Assembly: GCA_002700095.1 (NCBI GenBank)
Contig: PACL01000079.1
Coordinates: forward strand, 1 to 36,682
Source: Fulvimarina sp.
Lineage (GTDB): Bacteria > Pseudomonadota > Alphaproteobacteria > Rhizobiales > Rhizobiaceae
DNA length: 36,682 bases
Reading direction: 5' to 3'
Part shown: in pieces, positions 7,924 to 16,797 of the stretch
Layout of the letters: every line of letters begins with the position of its first letter
Position numbering within the stretch: position 1 is the first letter of the stretch
Made by a program: the position numbers and the translations under genes
The notes under the pieces: model-generated
The model's database searches: none
What the model saw: the letters and a program-made list of their open reading frames with translations, nothing else
Told to the model about the DNA's origin: nothing

Positions 7924-10176
7924 ATGGACGCAATGGCCGAAATCCGGCAAACCTTCTTCGAGGAATGCGCCGAGCAGCTGGCGGAACTCGAAGCAGGGCT
8001 CCTGGCGATCGAGAATGGCGAAGCGGATTCCGACACCGTCAACGCCGTGTTTCGCGCCGTTCATTCGATCAAGGGCGGGGCAGGCGCGTTCTGCCTGGAC
8101 GATCTCGTCCATTTCGCCCACGTCTTCGAGACGACGCTGGACGAGATGCGGTCGGGCCGCCTCGACTCCTCCGATCACGTCGTCAAGATCATGCTGCGTT
8201 CGGCCGACGCGCTGGCCGATCTCGTCACGGCTGCGCGCGACGGCGGCACGGCCGACGCCGAGCGCAGCGGCGCCCTGATCAACGAGCTGAAGGGTCTCGT
8301 CGCTCTTGCCAAGGGCGAGGAGCCGCCGGCTCCCTCCGCCGGCACCGCCAAGAGCGCGCCGGCATCCGACGGCCCGGTCTATGACGACGGCATGGGGGAT
8401 ATCGATTTCACCCCCGTCGCCGTCGACCTGTCCGACCTGATGGGCATGGGCGGCGACAACCGGTTCAAGATCGTCTTCAAGCCGTCGTCGCGGATGTACG
8501 CCAAGGCCAACGAGGCCAACCGCGTGCTGCGCGACGTCTACGCCCTCGGCGAGGCGAAGGTCGTCTGCGACATGTCGGAAGTGCCGCTTCTGACCGCCAT
8601 CGACCCCGAAGGCGCCTATCTGACATTCAATATCGAACTCTCCACCGCCGAGTCCGAGGACAAGGTGCGGGAAGTCTTCGAATTCGTCGAGTTCGACAGC
8701 GAGCTGTCGGTCGAGGTGATGGAAGACGACGATGACGGCGACGACAGCGACGATCCGGACATCGCCGACATCCTCGCCCGCATCAAGGCGGCGCCGGACG
8801 ACGAGGGACCGGAAGAGGTCAAGGAAGCCGAGGTCGAGGCCAAGCCCGCCGCTCCGGCCAAGGTTGCCGAAGCTCCGGCTCCGGCAAGGCCCGCGGCACC
8901 GAGCGAGGCGGCGAAGGCCGATGCCGGCGGCGACGCCAAGGGCGGCGCGGCCGCCGGTGGCGGCGCGGCCCAGACGATCCGCGTCGATCTCGAGCGCGTC
9001 GACCGGCTCATCGACCTCGTCGGCGAGCTGGTGATCCATCAGGTCATGCTGTCCCAGCGCGCCTACCAGGCCGGTCTGGCCCGGGCTTCCGACGTCGCCG
9101 TCGGCTTCGACGAGCTCGAGCAGCTGACCCGCGAGATCCAGGACAGCGTCATGGCGATCCGCGCGCAGCCGGTGAAGTCGGTCTTCCAGCGCCTGCCGCG
9201 TCTCGTTCGCGAAGTCGCCGACATCTCCGGCAAGCAGGTCAAGCTGGTCACCGAAGGCGAATGGACCGAGGTTGACAAGACGGTGATCGAGCGGCTCGCC
9301 GATCCGCTCACCCACATGATCCGCAACGCCATCGACCACGGCCTCGAGCGGCCGGAAGAGCGACTGGAGGCTGGAAAGCCCGAGGAAGGCATCGTCCGCG
9401 TCGCGGCCATGCACCGCTCCGGGCGCATCGTGATCGAGATCTCCGACGATGGCGCGGGCATCAACCGCAAGCGTGTCAAGGAAATCGCGATCAAGAAGGG
9501 GCTCGTGCCGCCCGAGGCGAACCTGTCCGACGAGGAGATCGACAACCTGATCTTCCTGCCGGGCTTCTCGACGGCCGAGAAGATCTCCTCGCTGTCCGGC
9601 CGCGGCGTCGGCATGGACGTCGTCAAGCGCTCGATTCAGGCCCTCGGCGGCCGCGTGTCGATCGTCTCGCGGCCCGGCAAGGGCTCGACCTTCACCATGA
9701 GCCTGCCGCTGACCCTCGCGGTCCTCGACGGCATGATCGTGTCGGTCGGCGACCAGACTGTGGTCGTGCCGCTGACGGCGATCATCGAGACGCTGCAGCC
9801 GAAGGCGAGCGAGGTGAAGAGCTTCGGCGGGGATGCCCGGCTCGTGCAGGTGCGCGACAACTTCCTGCCGCTCGTCGATGTCGCCCGCGAACTCGGCTAC
9901 TCCTACGAGCTGGCCAGCGCCACCGGCGGCGTCGCAATCCTGGTGGAAGCCGAGAACGGCGCCCGCTCGGCGCTCCTTGTCGACGCCATCCAGGGCCAGC
10001 GCCAGGTCGTGATCAAGAGCCTCGAGGCCAATTACGGCCGGGTTCCCGGCATCGCTGCCGCAACGATCCTCGGTGACGGTCGCGTCGCCCTCATTCTCGA
10101 CGTCGACGCAGTCGTCGCCACGTCGCGGCCCGAGGGCAATTTCTTCAACAGTGGCATGCAGCACGCAGCGGAGTGA
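7924..10176 (+). CDS. cheA: Chemotaxis histidine kinase CheA
   Basis: The 750-residue cytoplasmic kinase of the pathway. Domains in order: HPt (1-130) with the phosphorylated His47 in [12 protein letters not shown]; a linker and P2 response-regulator docking region (about 170-270); an acidic stretch ([11 protein letters not shown]) and an Ala/Pro/Lys-rich flexible linker (about 270-345); the P3 dimerisation helices from about 350 ([20 protein letters not shown]); the ATP-binding domain with N box [10 protein letters not shown] (about 464), G1 box ISDDGAGI (about 506) and G2 GRGVGMDVV (about 559); and a CheW-like regulatory domain to the end. All catalytic elements are intact. A ribosome-binding site GGAAAGAG precedes the ATG. 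The 79-base gap after cheY1 has no terminator. Confidence 0.97.
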   Translation: MDAMAEIRQTFFEECAEQLAELEAGLLAIENGEADSDTVNAVFRAVHSIKGGAGAFCLDDLVHFAHVFETTLDEMRSGRLDSSDHVVKIMLRSADALADLVTAARDGGTADAERSGALINELKGLVALAKGEEPPAPSAGTAKSAPASDGPVYDDGMGDIDFTPVAVDLSDLMGMGGDNRFKIVFKPSSRMYAKANEANRVLRDVYALGEAKVVCDMSEVPLLTAIDPEGAYLTFNIELSTAESEDKVREVFEFVEFDSELSVEVMEDDDDGDDSDDPDIADILARIKAAPDDEGPEEVKEAEVEAKPAAPAKVAEAPAPARPAAPSEAAKADAGGDAKGGAAAGGGAAQTIRVDLERVDRLIDLVGELVIHQVMLSQRAYQAGLARASDVAVGFDELEQLTREIQDSVMAIRAQPVKSVFQRLPRLVREVADISGKQVKLVTEGEWTEVDKTVIERLADPLTHMIRNAIDHGLERPEERLEAGKPEEGIVRVAAMHRSGRIVIEISDDGAGINRKRVKEIAIKKGLVPPEANLSDEEIDNLIFLPGFSTAEKISSLSGRGVGMDVVKRSIQALGGRVSIVSRPGKGSTFTMSLPLTLAVLDGMIVSVGDQTVVVPLTAIIETLQPKASEVKSFGGDARLVQVRDNFLPLVDVARELGYSYELASATGGVAILVEAENGARSALLVDAIQGQRQVVIKSLEANYGRVPGIAAATILGDGRVALILDVDAVVATSRPEGNFFNSGMQHAAE

Positions 10177-10181
10177 GCAGG

Positions 10182-10664
10182 ATGACGACGGTTTCGCCAC
10201 CGCAGAATGACAATCGAAACGATGCCCGGTCGGCACGTGAACTCATCGCCTTCTGCATCGGCGAGCAGGAGTTCTGCGTGGACATCATGTCGGTCCGCGA
10301 AATCCGCGGATGGACCCAGGCGACCCCGCTGCCGCACGCGCCGTCCTACGTGAACGGCGTGATCAACCTGCGCGGCGCCGTGCTTCCGATCGTGGATCTC
10401 GCCGCAAGGCTGGGCTTCCCGCGGACGGTGCCGACGGCCCGCAGCGTGATCATCGTCGTGCGCGTCGAGCAGCAGCTCTTCGGCCTTCTGGTGGACGCAG
10501 TGTCCGACATACTGACGATCACCGACGAACTCCTGCAGCCGACGCCGGATCTCGCCTCGGACCTCGCCAAGACCTTCGTCAGGGGTGTCATGGCGATCGA
10601 GGGCCGGATGATCTCGCTGATCGCGACGGACAACGTCCTGCCGCAGTATCAGGCGGTCGCCTGA
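10182..10664 (+). CDS. cheW: Chemotaxis coupling protein CheW
   Basis: A CheW/SH3-like scaffold protein of 160 residues that links receptors to CheA. The family pattern is clear: [57 protein letters not shown], and the C-terminal [19 protein letters not shown] at 10173 overlaps the cheA stop as GTGA and would add three residues; I prefer the ATG at 10182 because GGAG lies eight bases before it. It directly follows cheA with no room for a promoter. Confidence 0.94.
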   Translation: MTTVSPPQNDNRNDARSARELIAFCIGEQEFCVDIMSVREIRGWTQATPLPHAPSYVNGVINLRGAVLPIVDLAARLGFPRTVPTARSVIIVVRVEQQLFGLLVDAVSDILTITDELLQPTPDLASDLAKTFVRGVMAIEGRMISLIATDNVLPQYQAVA

Positions 10665-10759
10665 GCCGTAACGCACGGAGGCCGCGCCTGATCGATGGCG
10701 CCGCTTCGAGAAATTCATAGGCTGCAGCCTGGCTGTCGGCCAGCGAGGAGAACAGGTCG

Positions 10760-11683
10760 GTGACGGCTACGCGTGAGTCCATGACACGCGTTTCCCAGCG
10801 AGCGGGCGATCGTGCCGCGAATCTGGGGAACGGCGAGTTCCCGATGACCGAGAACGACTTCGCGACGATCGCGAGGCTGCTCTACGAGGATGCGGGAATC
10901 TACCTCGCCGATACCAAGGCGACCTTCGTCTATTCGCGCCTGTCCAAGCGCCTTCGCACGCTCGGCCTGCAGAGTTTCCAGGACTACTGCGCGCTGGTGC
11001 AGGGTGGGGGCGGCGCCAGCGAGCGGATGACCATGCTGGCGTCGTTGACGACGAACGTCACGCACTTCTTCCGCGAAATGCATCATTTCGACTATCTGCG
11101 CGACGTCCTCCTGCCGCCGCTCCTCGCCGAGGCCAAACGGGGAGGGCGCGTGCGGATCTGGTCGGCCGGCTGCTCGATCGGCCACGAGCCCTATTCGATC
11201 GCCATGACGATCCTGCAGGTGCTGCCGAACGCGGCCGAATACGACATCCGCATCCTCGCCAGCGACATCGATCCGAACGTCGTTGCGACGGGACGGGCGG
11301 GCATCTACGCGGCGAGCGCCCTCGAAAGCGTTCCCACGGACCTGCGCCGCAAGTGGTTCCGGCCGAGCGTCGGGGAAACTCGCGGCTCGGGCCCGGCGAC
11401 CGAGATGCTCTACGAGGTGGCGGACCCGCTGCGCGACCTCGTGGCGTTCCGCGAGCTCAACCTCAACGGCGAATGGCCGATGCGGGGGCAGTTCGACGCG
11501 ATCTTCTGCCGCAACGTGACGATCTACTTCGACCAGCCGACTCGCGAGAAGGTCTGGAAGCGGTTCACCGAGCGATTGTTGGCGAACGGCGTGTTGTTCA
11601 TCGGCCATTCCGAGCGGGTCACCGGCCCGGCCCTCGAGGTCGTCGAGTTCAGCGGCAACACCTCGTATCGCAAGATCCGCTAG
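10760..11683 (+). CDS. cheR: Chemotaxis protein methyltransferase CheR
   Basis: The 307-residue enzyme that methylates receptor glutamates with S-adenosylmethionine. The N-terminal helical domain (about 30-100) contains ARLLYEDAGIYL and the SRLSKRLRTLGL segment that reads the receptor; TTNVTHFFREMHHFDYL precedes the Rossmann-like domain. The SAM loop at about 134-148 reads WSAGCSIGHEPYSIAM, where most CheR proteins have GCSTGEEPYS, so the Thr and the first Glu are replaced. The downstream acidic loop ILASDIDPNV and the C-terminal FDAIFCRNVTIYFD are intact. The GTG at 10760 has GAGGAG nine bases upstream and is the likely start, with an ATG seven codons later as alternative. Confidence 0.94.
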   Translation: MTATRESMTRVSQRAGDRAANLGNGEFPMTENDFATIARLLYEDAGIYLADTKATFVYSRLSKRLRTLGLQSFQDYCALVQGGGGASERMTMLASLTTNVTHFFREMHHFDYLRDVLLPPLLAEAKRGGRVRIWSAGCSIGHEPYSIAMTILQVLPNAAEYDIRILASDIDPNVVATGRAGIYAASALESVPTDLRRKWFRPSVGETRGSGPATEMLYEVADPLRDLVAFRELNLNGEWPMRGQFDAIFCRNVTIYFDQPTREKVWKRFTERLLANGVLFIGHSERVTGPALEVVEFSGNTSYRKIR

Positions 11684-11808
11684 GTCCTCGTCATGGAGTG
11701 CTCGATGTCGCAGCCGCTCCACAGGATGGACGAGTGCGCCGCGCTGCGGAAAACCGGCCGCGATCGGAAGCTCGCCGAGCGAGCCTCGGGGTAGGGAGTA
11801 GACAGAAG

Positions 11809-12840
11809 ATGTGCGCAGCAAGTGTTCTTGTCGTCGACGATTCGGTCACCATGCGGGCGCTGATCAAGCACGCGCTGAGCCGCGATCCCGACATCGTCGT
11901 CGTGGGGGAGGCCTCGAACCCGTTCGAGGCTCGCGACAAGATGAAGCAACTGGATCCCGACGTCGTGACCCTCGACGTCGAGATGCCGAACATGAACGGC
12001 ATCGAGTTCCTCGAGAAGATCATGACGCTGCGGCCGACGCCGGTGATCATGGTCTCCAACCTCACCGCTCCTGGCGCGGCGACGACCCTCGCCGCGCTGG
12101 AGATCGGCGCGTTCGACTGCATCGCCAAGCCGAGCGCCCGCCAGGGCATGTTCACCGAGCTGCCCGGGCTGATCAAGGAGGCGGCGAAGGCCAAGTCGGG
12201 CATGGCGCGGCGGCGCAACGCCGGTCCAGCGCTTCGCCCCGCGGCCGCCGAGCCGGCCAGGGATCGCCGCGTCCGGCTGCCGGACCTGATCGCCATCGGC
12301 TCGTCGACGGGGGGCGTCGAGGCGTTGATGCAGGTTCTGGCCGAGTTTCCGGCCGACTGCCCGCCGACCGTGATCGTCCAGCACCTGCCGGCGGCCTTCA
12401 CCGGCTCCTTCGCAGCCCGCCTCGACCGGGCCTCCCGGGCGCGGGTCAGCGAAGCCAAGGGCGGGGAGCCGCTCCTGCCGGGCCATGTCTATCTGGCGCC
12501 GGGCGGGGCGCGGCACATGGTGGTGAAACCGGGGCCGCGGCCAAGCGTCGCGCTCGTCGAGGGCGAGACCGTCTCCGGCCATCGTCCGTCGGTCGACGTG
12601 CTGTTCGCCTCGGTCGCCAAGAACTTCAGCGGCACGAGCTGCGGCGTGATCCTGACCGGCATGGGACGTGACGGGGCACAGGGCCTGTCGGAGATGCGCC
12701 AGGCCGGTGCCCAGACGCTCGGTCAGGACGAGGAGAGCTCGCTCGTCTACGGAATGCCGCGCGTGGCCTTCGAGATCGGGGCGGTGGCCCGCCAGCTGCC
12801 GCTCGGACGAATTGCAAGGCAGATATTCAGTGGGGGATAA
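11809..12840 (+). CDS. cheB: Chemotaxis methylesterase/deamidase CheB
   Basis: A 343-residue two-domain enzyme. The receiver domain (1-125) has the acid pair VVDD and the phosphorylation site Asp56 (TLDVEMPNMNG). After a variable linker (about 130-155) the catalytic domain carries the triad expected from Salmonella CheB: Ser166 in IGSSTGG, His192 in VQHLP and Asp288 in GMGRDG. It removes methyl groups from receptors and is activated by CheA. The ATG at 11809 has GGGAG upstream; the longer open frame before it overlaps cheR and is not coding. The 125-base gap after cheR shows no terminator. Confidence 0.96.
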   Translation: MCAASVLVVDDSVTMRALIKHALSRDPDIVVVGEASNPFEARDKMKQLDPDVVTLDVEMPNMNGIEFLEKIMTLRPTPVIMVSNLTAPGAATTLAALEIGAFDCIAKPSARQGMFTELPGLIKEAAKAKSGMARRRNAGPALRPAAAEPARDRRVRLPDLIAIGSSTGGVEALMQVLAEFPADCPPTVIVQHLPAAFTGSFAARLDRASRARVSEAKGGEPLLPGHVYLAPGGARHMVVKPGPRPSVALVEGETVSGHRPSVDVLFASVAKNFSGTSCGVILTGMGRDGAQGLSEMRQAGAQTLGQDEESSLVYGMPRVAFEIGAVARQLPLGRIARQIFSGG

Positions 12841-12927
12841 AACCTATAGGAATCAACGAATTCGCGACCGGAGGAGAGACTTCGTTCATCAAATTCGTGT
12901 CTACTCGGCCTCGGAAGGAATTACGCC

Positions 12928-13317
12928 ATGAGCATCAAAGACCAACTGAAAGTACTGATCGTCGATGATCACAGAACGAGTCGCATGTTGATTCGCGACG
13001 CGTTGGAACAGCTCGGCATCAAGCAGATCGTCTTCGCCTGCGATGGCGAAGAGGCATTGAACGCGATGATGACCACGCCGTGTCACATCATCATCTCGGA
13101 CTTCAACATGCCGAAGCTCGACGGGATCCAGCTCCTGCAGGCGATCCGGTCATACAAGAAGACCCAGAAGACGCCCTTCATCATCCTGACGAGCAAGGGC
13201 GATCGCGAACTCGTCATGCGCGCGGCGCAGCTCGGCGTGAACAACTTTCTCGCCAAGCCGATCACCGTGCCCGTCCTGAAGAAGACGCTGGAAGCTGTGG
13301 TGGGACGTCTGCAATGA
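12928..13317 (+). CDS. cheY2: Chemotaxis response regulator CheY (second copy)
   Basis: A 129-residue receiver domain with DD at 13-14, phosphorylation site Asp58 ([13 protein letters not shown]), Thr88 (ILTSKGD) and Lys110 (LAKPIT). Between cheB and cheD it corresponds to rhizobial CheY2, the regulator that binds the flagellar motor. The sequence differs clearly from the first copy, so this is an old duplication. A strong ribosome-binding site GGAAGGA precedes the ATG. The stop overlaps the cheD start as ATGA. Confidence 0.94.
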   Translation: MSIKDQLKVLIVDDHRTSRMLIRDALEQLGIKQIVFACDGEEALNAMMTTPCHIIISDFNMPKLDGIQLLQAIRSYKKTQKTPFIILTSKGDRELVMRAAQLGVNNFLAKPITVPVLKKTLEAVVGRLQ

Positions 13318-13853
13318 TCTCCGGGGGGCGTCCGAATCGTATCCACATCATGCAGGGCGAAGCGAAGGTCGAGCGCGGCGAGGACACGGTCCTGACCACG
13401 CTGCTCGGATCCTGCGTCGCCGCCTGCATCCGCGACCCCGAGGTGGGCGTTGGTGGGATGAACCACTTTCTCCTGCCGGGTAGCGGCGGCCCCGAGGCCG
13501 GACGGAGCGAGAGCTTCGGCTTGTACCTGATGGAGGTCCTGATCAACGGCCTGCTGCAACGCGGCGCACGCCGGGGCCACCTGGAGGCGAAGCTCTTTGG
13601 CGGCGCCCGCACCGTCGATGGCCTCTCCGATGTCGGCGCCAAGAACGCCGCCTTCGCCGAGCGCTTCCTGCAGATGGAGAACATCCGCTATCTGGGCGGC
13701 TCCCTCGGCGGGACGCGCGGACGCCGGATCGAATACTGGCCGCATTCCGGCCGCGCCCGCCAGATCTTCTTCGAAGAAACGGCCATGCCGAAGATCCCCG
13801 TGGCCGCTCCTGTCAGGGCGCCGCAGACGATCGGCGACGTCGACCTCTTCTAA
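13314..13853 (+). CDS. cheD: Chemoreceptor glutamine deamidase CheD
   Basis: A 179-residue CheD, which converts specific receptor glutamines to methylatable glutamates. The cysteine-hydrolase residues described for Thermotoga CheD are present with the same spacing: Thr28, Cys34 in LLGSCVAAC, and His51 in GGMNHFLLP. The C-terminal part contains [11 protein letters not shown] and [18 protein letters not shown], typical of the family. The ATG at 13314 overlaps the preceding cheY by four bases; the longer open frame before it runs through cheY and is not coding. Confidence 0.95.
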   Translation: MISGGRPNRIHIMQGEAKVERGEDTVLTTLLGSCVAACIRDPEVGVGGMNHFLLPGSGGPEAGRSESFGLYLMEVLINGLLQRGARRGHLEAKLFGGARTVDGLSDVGAKNAAFAERFLQMENIRYLGGSLGGTRGRRIEYWPHSGRARQIFFEETAMPKIPVAAPVRAPQTIGDVDLF

Positions 13854-13937
13854 TCCGCGTCGCGCTCATGGCGCGGCGGTTCCCCCCGCGCAATACCGAG
13901 TGTGCCAATCCGCAGGCCGGATCAATCGAGAGTACCC

Positions 13938-14279
13938 ATGACGACACTTCCCCTCTCCAGCCTGCTTCAGACACTGGCCGATGAACTGCGCGCTCTCGCC
14001 GTGACCGCCGAGGAGATGCATCACCTCGTCTGCCACGAGCATCTCTCCCACGATCCCGACTACATCCGCGCCGTGCAGAGGATCGACCATACGACGCAGG
14101 TGCTCGACAACCTGTCGAATTTCGTCTCCGCGGTCGGCGAGGAGACGGCCGACGGCTGGTCGATCGCCATCGGCCCGGCGCTCAACACGATCCGGTTGTC
14201 CGAGCTGAAGCGCCGGTTGCACAAGGCCGAGATCGAGGAGATCGCGGCCAATGACGACGACCTCGAGCTGTTCGGCTGA
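13938..14279 (+). CDS. cheT: CheT-like small chemotaxis protein with DxxxQ motif
   Basis: A 113-residue, mostly helical protein that ends the che operon, the place held in S. meliloti by cheT. The sequence RIDHTTQVLDNL contains Asp50 and Gln54 in the DxxxQ arrangement used by CheZ-type phosphatases to remove phosphate from CheY. S. meliloti CheT is reported to carry such a motif and to act in signal termination and adaptation; I recognise this protein by position, size and motif only. The C-terminus is acidic (NDDDLELFG), reminiscent of the CheY-binding tail of CheZ. An in-frame start 12 codons earlier exists but lies in poorly coding sequence; the ATG at 13938 is preferred. An 84-base gap separates it from cheD. 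Confidence 0.7.
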   Translation: MTTLPLSSLLQTLADELRALAVTAEEMHHLVCHEHLSHDPDYIRAVQRIDHTTQVLDNLSNFVSAVGEETADGWSIAIGPALNTIRLSELKRRLHKAEIEEIAANDDDLELFG

Positions 14280-14377
14280 AGGCGCGGCGGGCGTACGGTT
14301 TTCCGAGGACCGTCCCTCGCTTTCCCTGCCGCGAACGCGGCGCCGAAATGCTTCAGCGAAATGATCCTTCCGACGAC

Positions 14378-14418
14378 ATGAAGAACCAGCGGCACCGACC
14401 GGGTCGCTGGTTCTTCAT
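14378..14418. terminator. Long hairpin after the che operon
   Basis: A perfect 14-bp stem (14378-14391 with 14405-14418) and a 13-base loop lies 98 bases past the last che stop and 75 bases before the convergent cfa stop. It can serve both transcripts. There is no U-tract, so its efficiency as an intrinsic terminator is uncertain. Nothing else is seen in 14280-14493. Confidence 0.6.
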
Positions 14419-14493
14419 CGTTCGGACGCAGGAAAGGCGTCGCGGGCGCAAGCTCCAGCGCCTCGCATGATCAGCGCCGGCCCGGTCGCAGCC

Positions 14494-15777
14494 TCATTCC
14501 GCCGCCTGGCGTTCCTGAATGTCGGCGACATCGGCGGCTGCGACGGCTGGCTCGTCGAGGCGCCGCAGCCTGTCCTCCTCGGCGTTCATATAGCCACGGG
14601 TGATCGGCAGCGTGTCGAGGCTCTTGGTGAACTGCAGCTGGAAGACCACGAGGTTCTGCCACCGGAACGCTGATTCCGACGCGGCGAGATAGAACTCCCA
14701 CATCCGGCAGAAGCGTTCGTCATAGAGCGCTTTGGCTTCCTCGCGATGGGCCAGGAACCGTTCGCGCCAATGCTTGAGCGTTTCGGCATAGTGGATGCGC
14801 AGGACCTCGATGTCGGTGACGATCAGGCCGTGCCGCTCGCTGGCGGCCATCACCTCCGACAGGGAAGGGATGTAGCCCCCCGGAAAGATGTATTTGGCGA
14901 CGAAGGCGTTGGTGTTGCCGGGAGGATCGTAGCGTCCGATCGTGTGCAGGAGCATGACGCCGTCGTCCTTCAGCACCTTGGAGCAGCGGGCGAAAAACTC
15001 GTCGTAGAAGCCTACGCCCACGTGCTCGAACATGCCCACCGAGACGATCCGGTCGAACGGACCCTCGGTCTTGCGGTAGTCCTGCAGCCGGAATTCGGCG
15101 CGATCGGCGAGCCCGGCGTCGCTCGCGCGGGCTTGGGCGATCGCCAGCTGTTCGTCCGACAACGTCACGCCGACCACGTCGGCGGAAAGGTTGCGGGCGA
15201 GATAGAGGCCCATGCCACCCCAGCCGCAGCCGATGTCGAGAACCCGAAGATCCTCCCGATCGAACTTCAGCTTGGCGGCGATGTGCCGCTTCTTGGCGAG
15301 CTGCGCCTCCTCCAGCGTCGCGTCCGGGCGCTCGAAATAGGCGCAGGAATACTGCCGGTCCTCGTCGAGGAAGAGGTCGTAGAGCTGGCCCGAGAGGTCG
15401 TAGTGGTGCTGGACGTTCGAGCGGGCCCGGCGCGGGGTGTTGTACTGGACGATCCGCCGTGCGCCGCGTCTCAGTTTCTCGATCGCCCGCATCCACGGAC
15501 GGCTGGTGACGTTGTTGCCGGCGTTCTGGAAGATGAGGGCGAGGACGTCGTACATCGTCCCCTCGACGACGTCGGTGCCGCCGTTCATGTAGGCTTCGCC
15601 GAATTTCAGACTCGGATTGAGCGCGACGGCTCGCTCCGCGGCCCTGGTGTTGAAGCGGACGGTCAGGGGCTTGCCTGTCCCGTCGCCCCAGTTGCGGGAC
15701 GTCCCCTCGGCGTCAATGACGGTGAAGTCACCGGTGCGGATGAGGGTGTCGAGGTAGTATTTGAGAATGCGATTCAT
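14494..15777 (-). CDS. cfa: Cyclopropane-fatty-acyl-phospholipid synthase family methyltransferase
   Basis: A 427-residue SAM-dependent methyltransferase of the Cfa/CmaS family, which adds a methylene bridge to unsaturated acyl chains of membrane phospholipids. Visible elements: the N-terminal substrate region with NVQHHYDLSGQLYDLFLDED and QYSCAYF, the SAM motif VLDIGCGWGGMGLYLA (near residue 180), the family segment VGMFEHVGVGFYDEFF, and YIFPGGYIPSLSE, all typical. The ATG at 15777 has AGGAG nine bases upstream; the open frame continues further but without a better start. Cyclopropane lipids are prominent in rhizobia in stationary phase and acid. The gene stands alone between the che operon and the ribosomal cluster. 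Several paralogues of unclear substrate exist in this family, so the precise product is not certain. Confidence 0.88.
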   Translation of the reverse strand: MNRILKYYLDTLIRTGDFTVIDAEGTSRNWGDGTGKPLTVRFNTRAAERAVALNPSLKFGEAYMNGGTDVVEGTMYDVLALIFQNAGNNVTSRPWMRAIEKLRRGARRIVQYNTPRRARSNVQHHYDLSGQLYDLFLDEDRQYSCAYFERPDATLEEAQLAKKRHIAAKLKFDREDLRVLDIGCGWGGMGLYLARNLSADVVGVTLSDEQLAIAQARASDAGLADRAEFRLQDYRKTEGPFDRIVSVGMFEHVGVGFYDEFFARCSKVLKDDGVMLLHTIGRYDPPGNTNAFVAKYIFPGGYIPSLSEVMAASERHGLIVTDIEVLRIHYAETLKHWRERFLAHREEAKALYDERFCRMWEFYLAASESAFRWQNLVVFQLQFTKSLDTLPITRGYMNAEEDRLRRLDEPAVAAADVADIQERQAAE

Positions 15778-16137
15778 GGCGCCGATCTCCTGGCAAGAGC
15801 CGTCGGAGCATCGCGTGGTCCTTCGGGCGCAGGACTTTCGCCGCGAAGACAAGGCCGCAAGCCCTGGGAAGGCCTTGCGCGATCCGTCAGGCGATCGGCG
15901 ATGGGCCCCTCCCGACCCGCCGCCTCGTCGTCTTTGCCGATCGTTTCTTTGTCCCCGCAAACTGCGCTCAAAGGATCGACCGATGCTCCAGAGACCGCGG
16001 CGGCTGACGGCCGTCGGGTACTGGTTGCTCGTTCAACTTTGCACGAGGAATCTTAAGCACCAATTTGCATAAGAAAAGAGCCCCGGAGGACCGGGGCTCA
16101 AATTCTCGACATCAAATTGTCATCTGCCCAGCGAAAT
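15778..16137. other. Gene-free region upstream of cfa
   Basis: About 360 bases with no convincing gene. It holds the terminator of the ribosomal cluster at 16071-16099 and must contain the cfa promoter. The AT-richer part near 16030-16070 is the natural candidate; I cannot point to a clear -35/-10 pair. Confidence 0.6.
16071..16099 (-). terminator. Rho-independent terminator of the rplI cluster
   Basis: On the minus strand a 9-bp GC-rich stem (GAGCCCCGG with its complement, loop of four) is followed at once by TTTTCTT. It begins 39 bases after the rplI stop. This is the clearest intrinsic terminator in the window. Confidence 0.88.
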
Positions 16138-16740
16138 TCAGCGGGCGTCGGTCTCGTCTTCGCCGTCAGCCTCGCCTTCGGCGGCCTCGTCCTCGAGGTC
16201 GTCGGCCGCTGCCTGGGCGTAGTCGGGCTCGTCGGCGCCGTAGATCGCATCGGCCGAGGTGAGGCTCTCGCCGCGGGCCTGGCGCTCGGCTTCGTCCGGC
16301 GAGCGGGCGATGTTGAGCTGGATCCCGACGACGACTTCCGGATGCAGGCTGATCGACACGGTGTGCAGGCCGATCGTCTTGATCGGGTTGTTCAGCTCGA
16401 CCTGGTTGCGGCCGACCTTGTAGTCCTGCGCGGCGAGGATGTCGGCGATGTCGCGGGTGGATACCGAACCGTAGAGCTGACCGGTCTCGCCAGCCGAACG
16501 CACGACGATGAAGGAGCGGCCTTCCAGGGTCTCTGCGACGCCGCGGGCCTCGGTCTTGCGCTCTTCGTTGCGCTGGAGGAGCTGGGCCTTCTGGGCCTCG
16601 AAGCGAGCCTGATTGGCGGCGTTCGAGCGCAGCGCGCGGCCGGTCGGCAGGAGGTAGTTGCGGGCATAGCCGTCGCGGACCTTCACGGTCTCGCCCATCT
16701 GGCCGAGGCGGGCGATACGCTCGAGGAGAATCACTTCCAT
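16138..16740 (-). CDS. rplI: 50S ribosomal protein L9
   Basis: Ribosomal protein L9, which binds 23S rRNA near the base of the L1 stalk. The N-terminal domain shows the family signature ([21 protein letters not shown], then [14 protein letters not shown]), followed by the long connecting helix (about 40-75) and the C-terminal RNA-binding domain (about 80-150). Beyond residue 150 there is a 50-residue tail rich in Asp, Glu and Ala that E. coli L9 (149 residues) lacks; acidic tails are common in alphaproteobacterial L9. A good ribosome-binding site (AAGGAAA) precedes the ATG. It closes the rpsF-rpsR-DUF2232 cluster and is followed by a terminator. Confidence 0.97.
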   Translation of the reverse strand: MEVILLERIARLGQMGETVKVRDGYARNYLLPTGRALRSNAANQARFEAQKAQLLQRNEERKTEARGVAETLEGRSFIVVRSAGETGQLYGSVSTRDIADILAAQDYKVGRNQVELNNPIKTIGLHTVSISLHPEVVVGIQLNIARSPDEAERQARGESLTSADAIYGADEPDYAQAAADDLEDEAAEGEADGEDETDAR

Positions 16741-16797
16741 CTTCAGGTTTCCTTCTTTCAGTACTGAATCGATTTCAGGCGTTTGGTCTTTCCCCGC

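Noticed and set aside
7864..10236. A 790-codon open frame on the minus strand, opposite cheA.
   Set aside because: It is the antisense shadow of cheA, a common effect of third-position GC bias; the product is full of Asp/Arg/His with no domain, while the plus strand encodes a complete CheA.
10719..10730. 12-bp palindrome AGGCTGCAGCCT before cheR.
   Set aside because: Short, contains a common PstI-type core, lies in an operon gap without promoter signs; likely chance.
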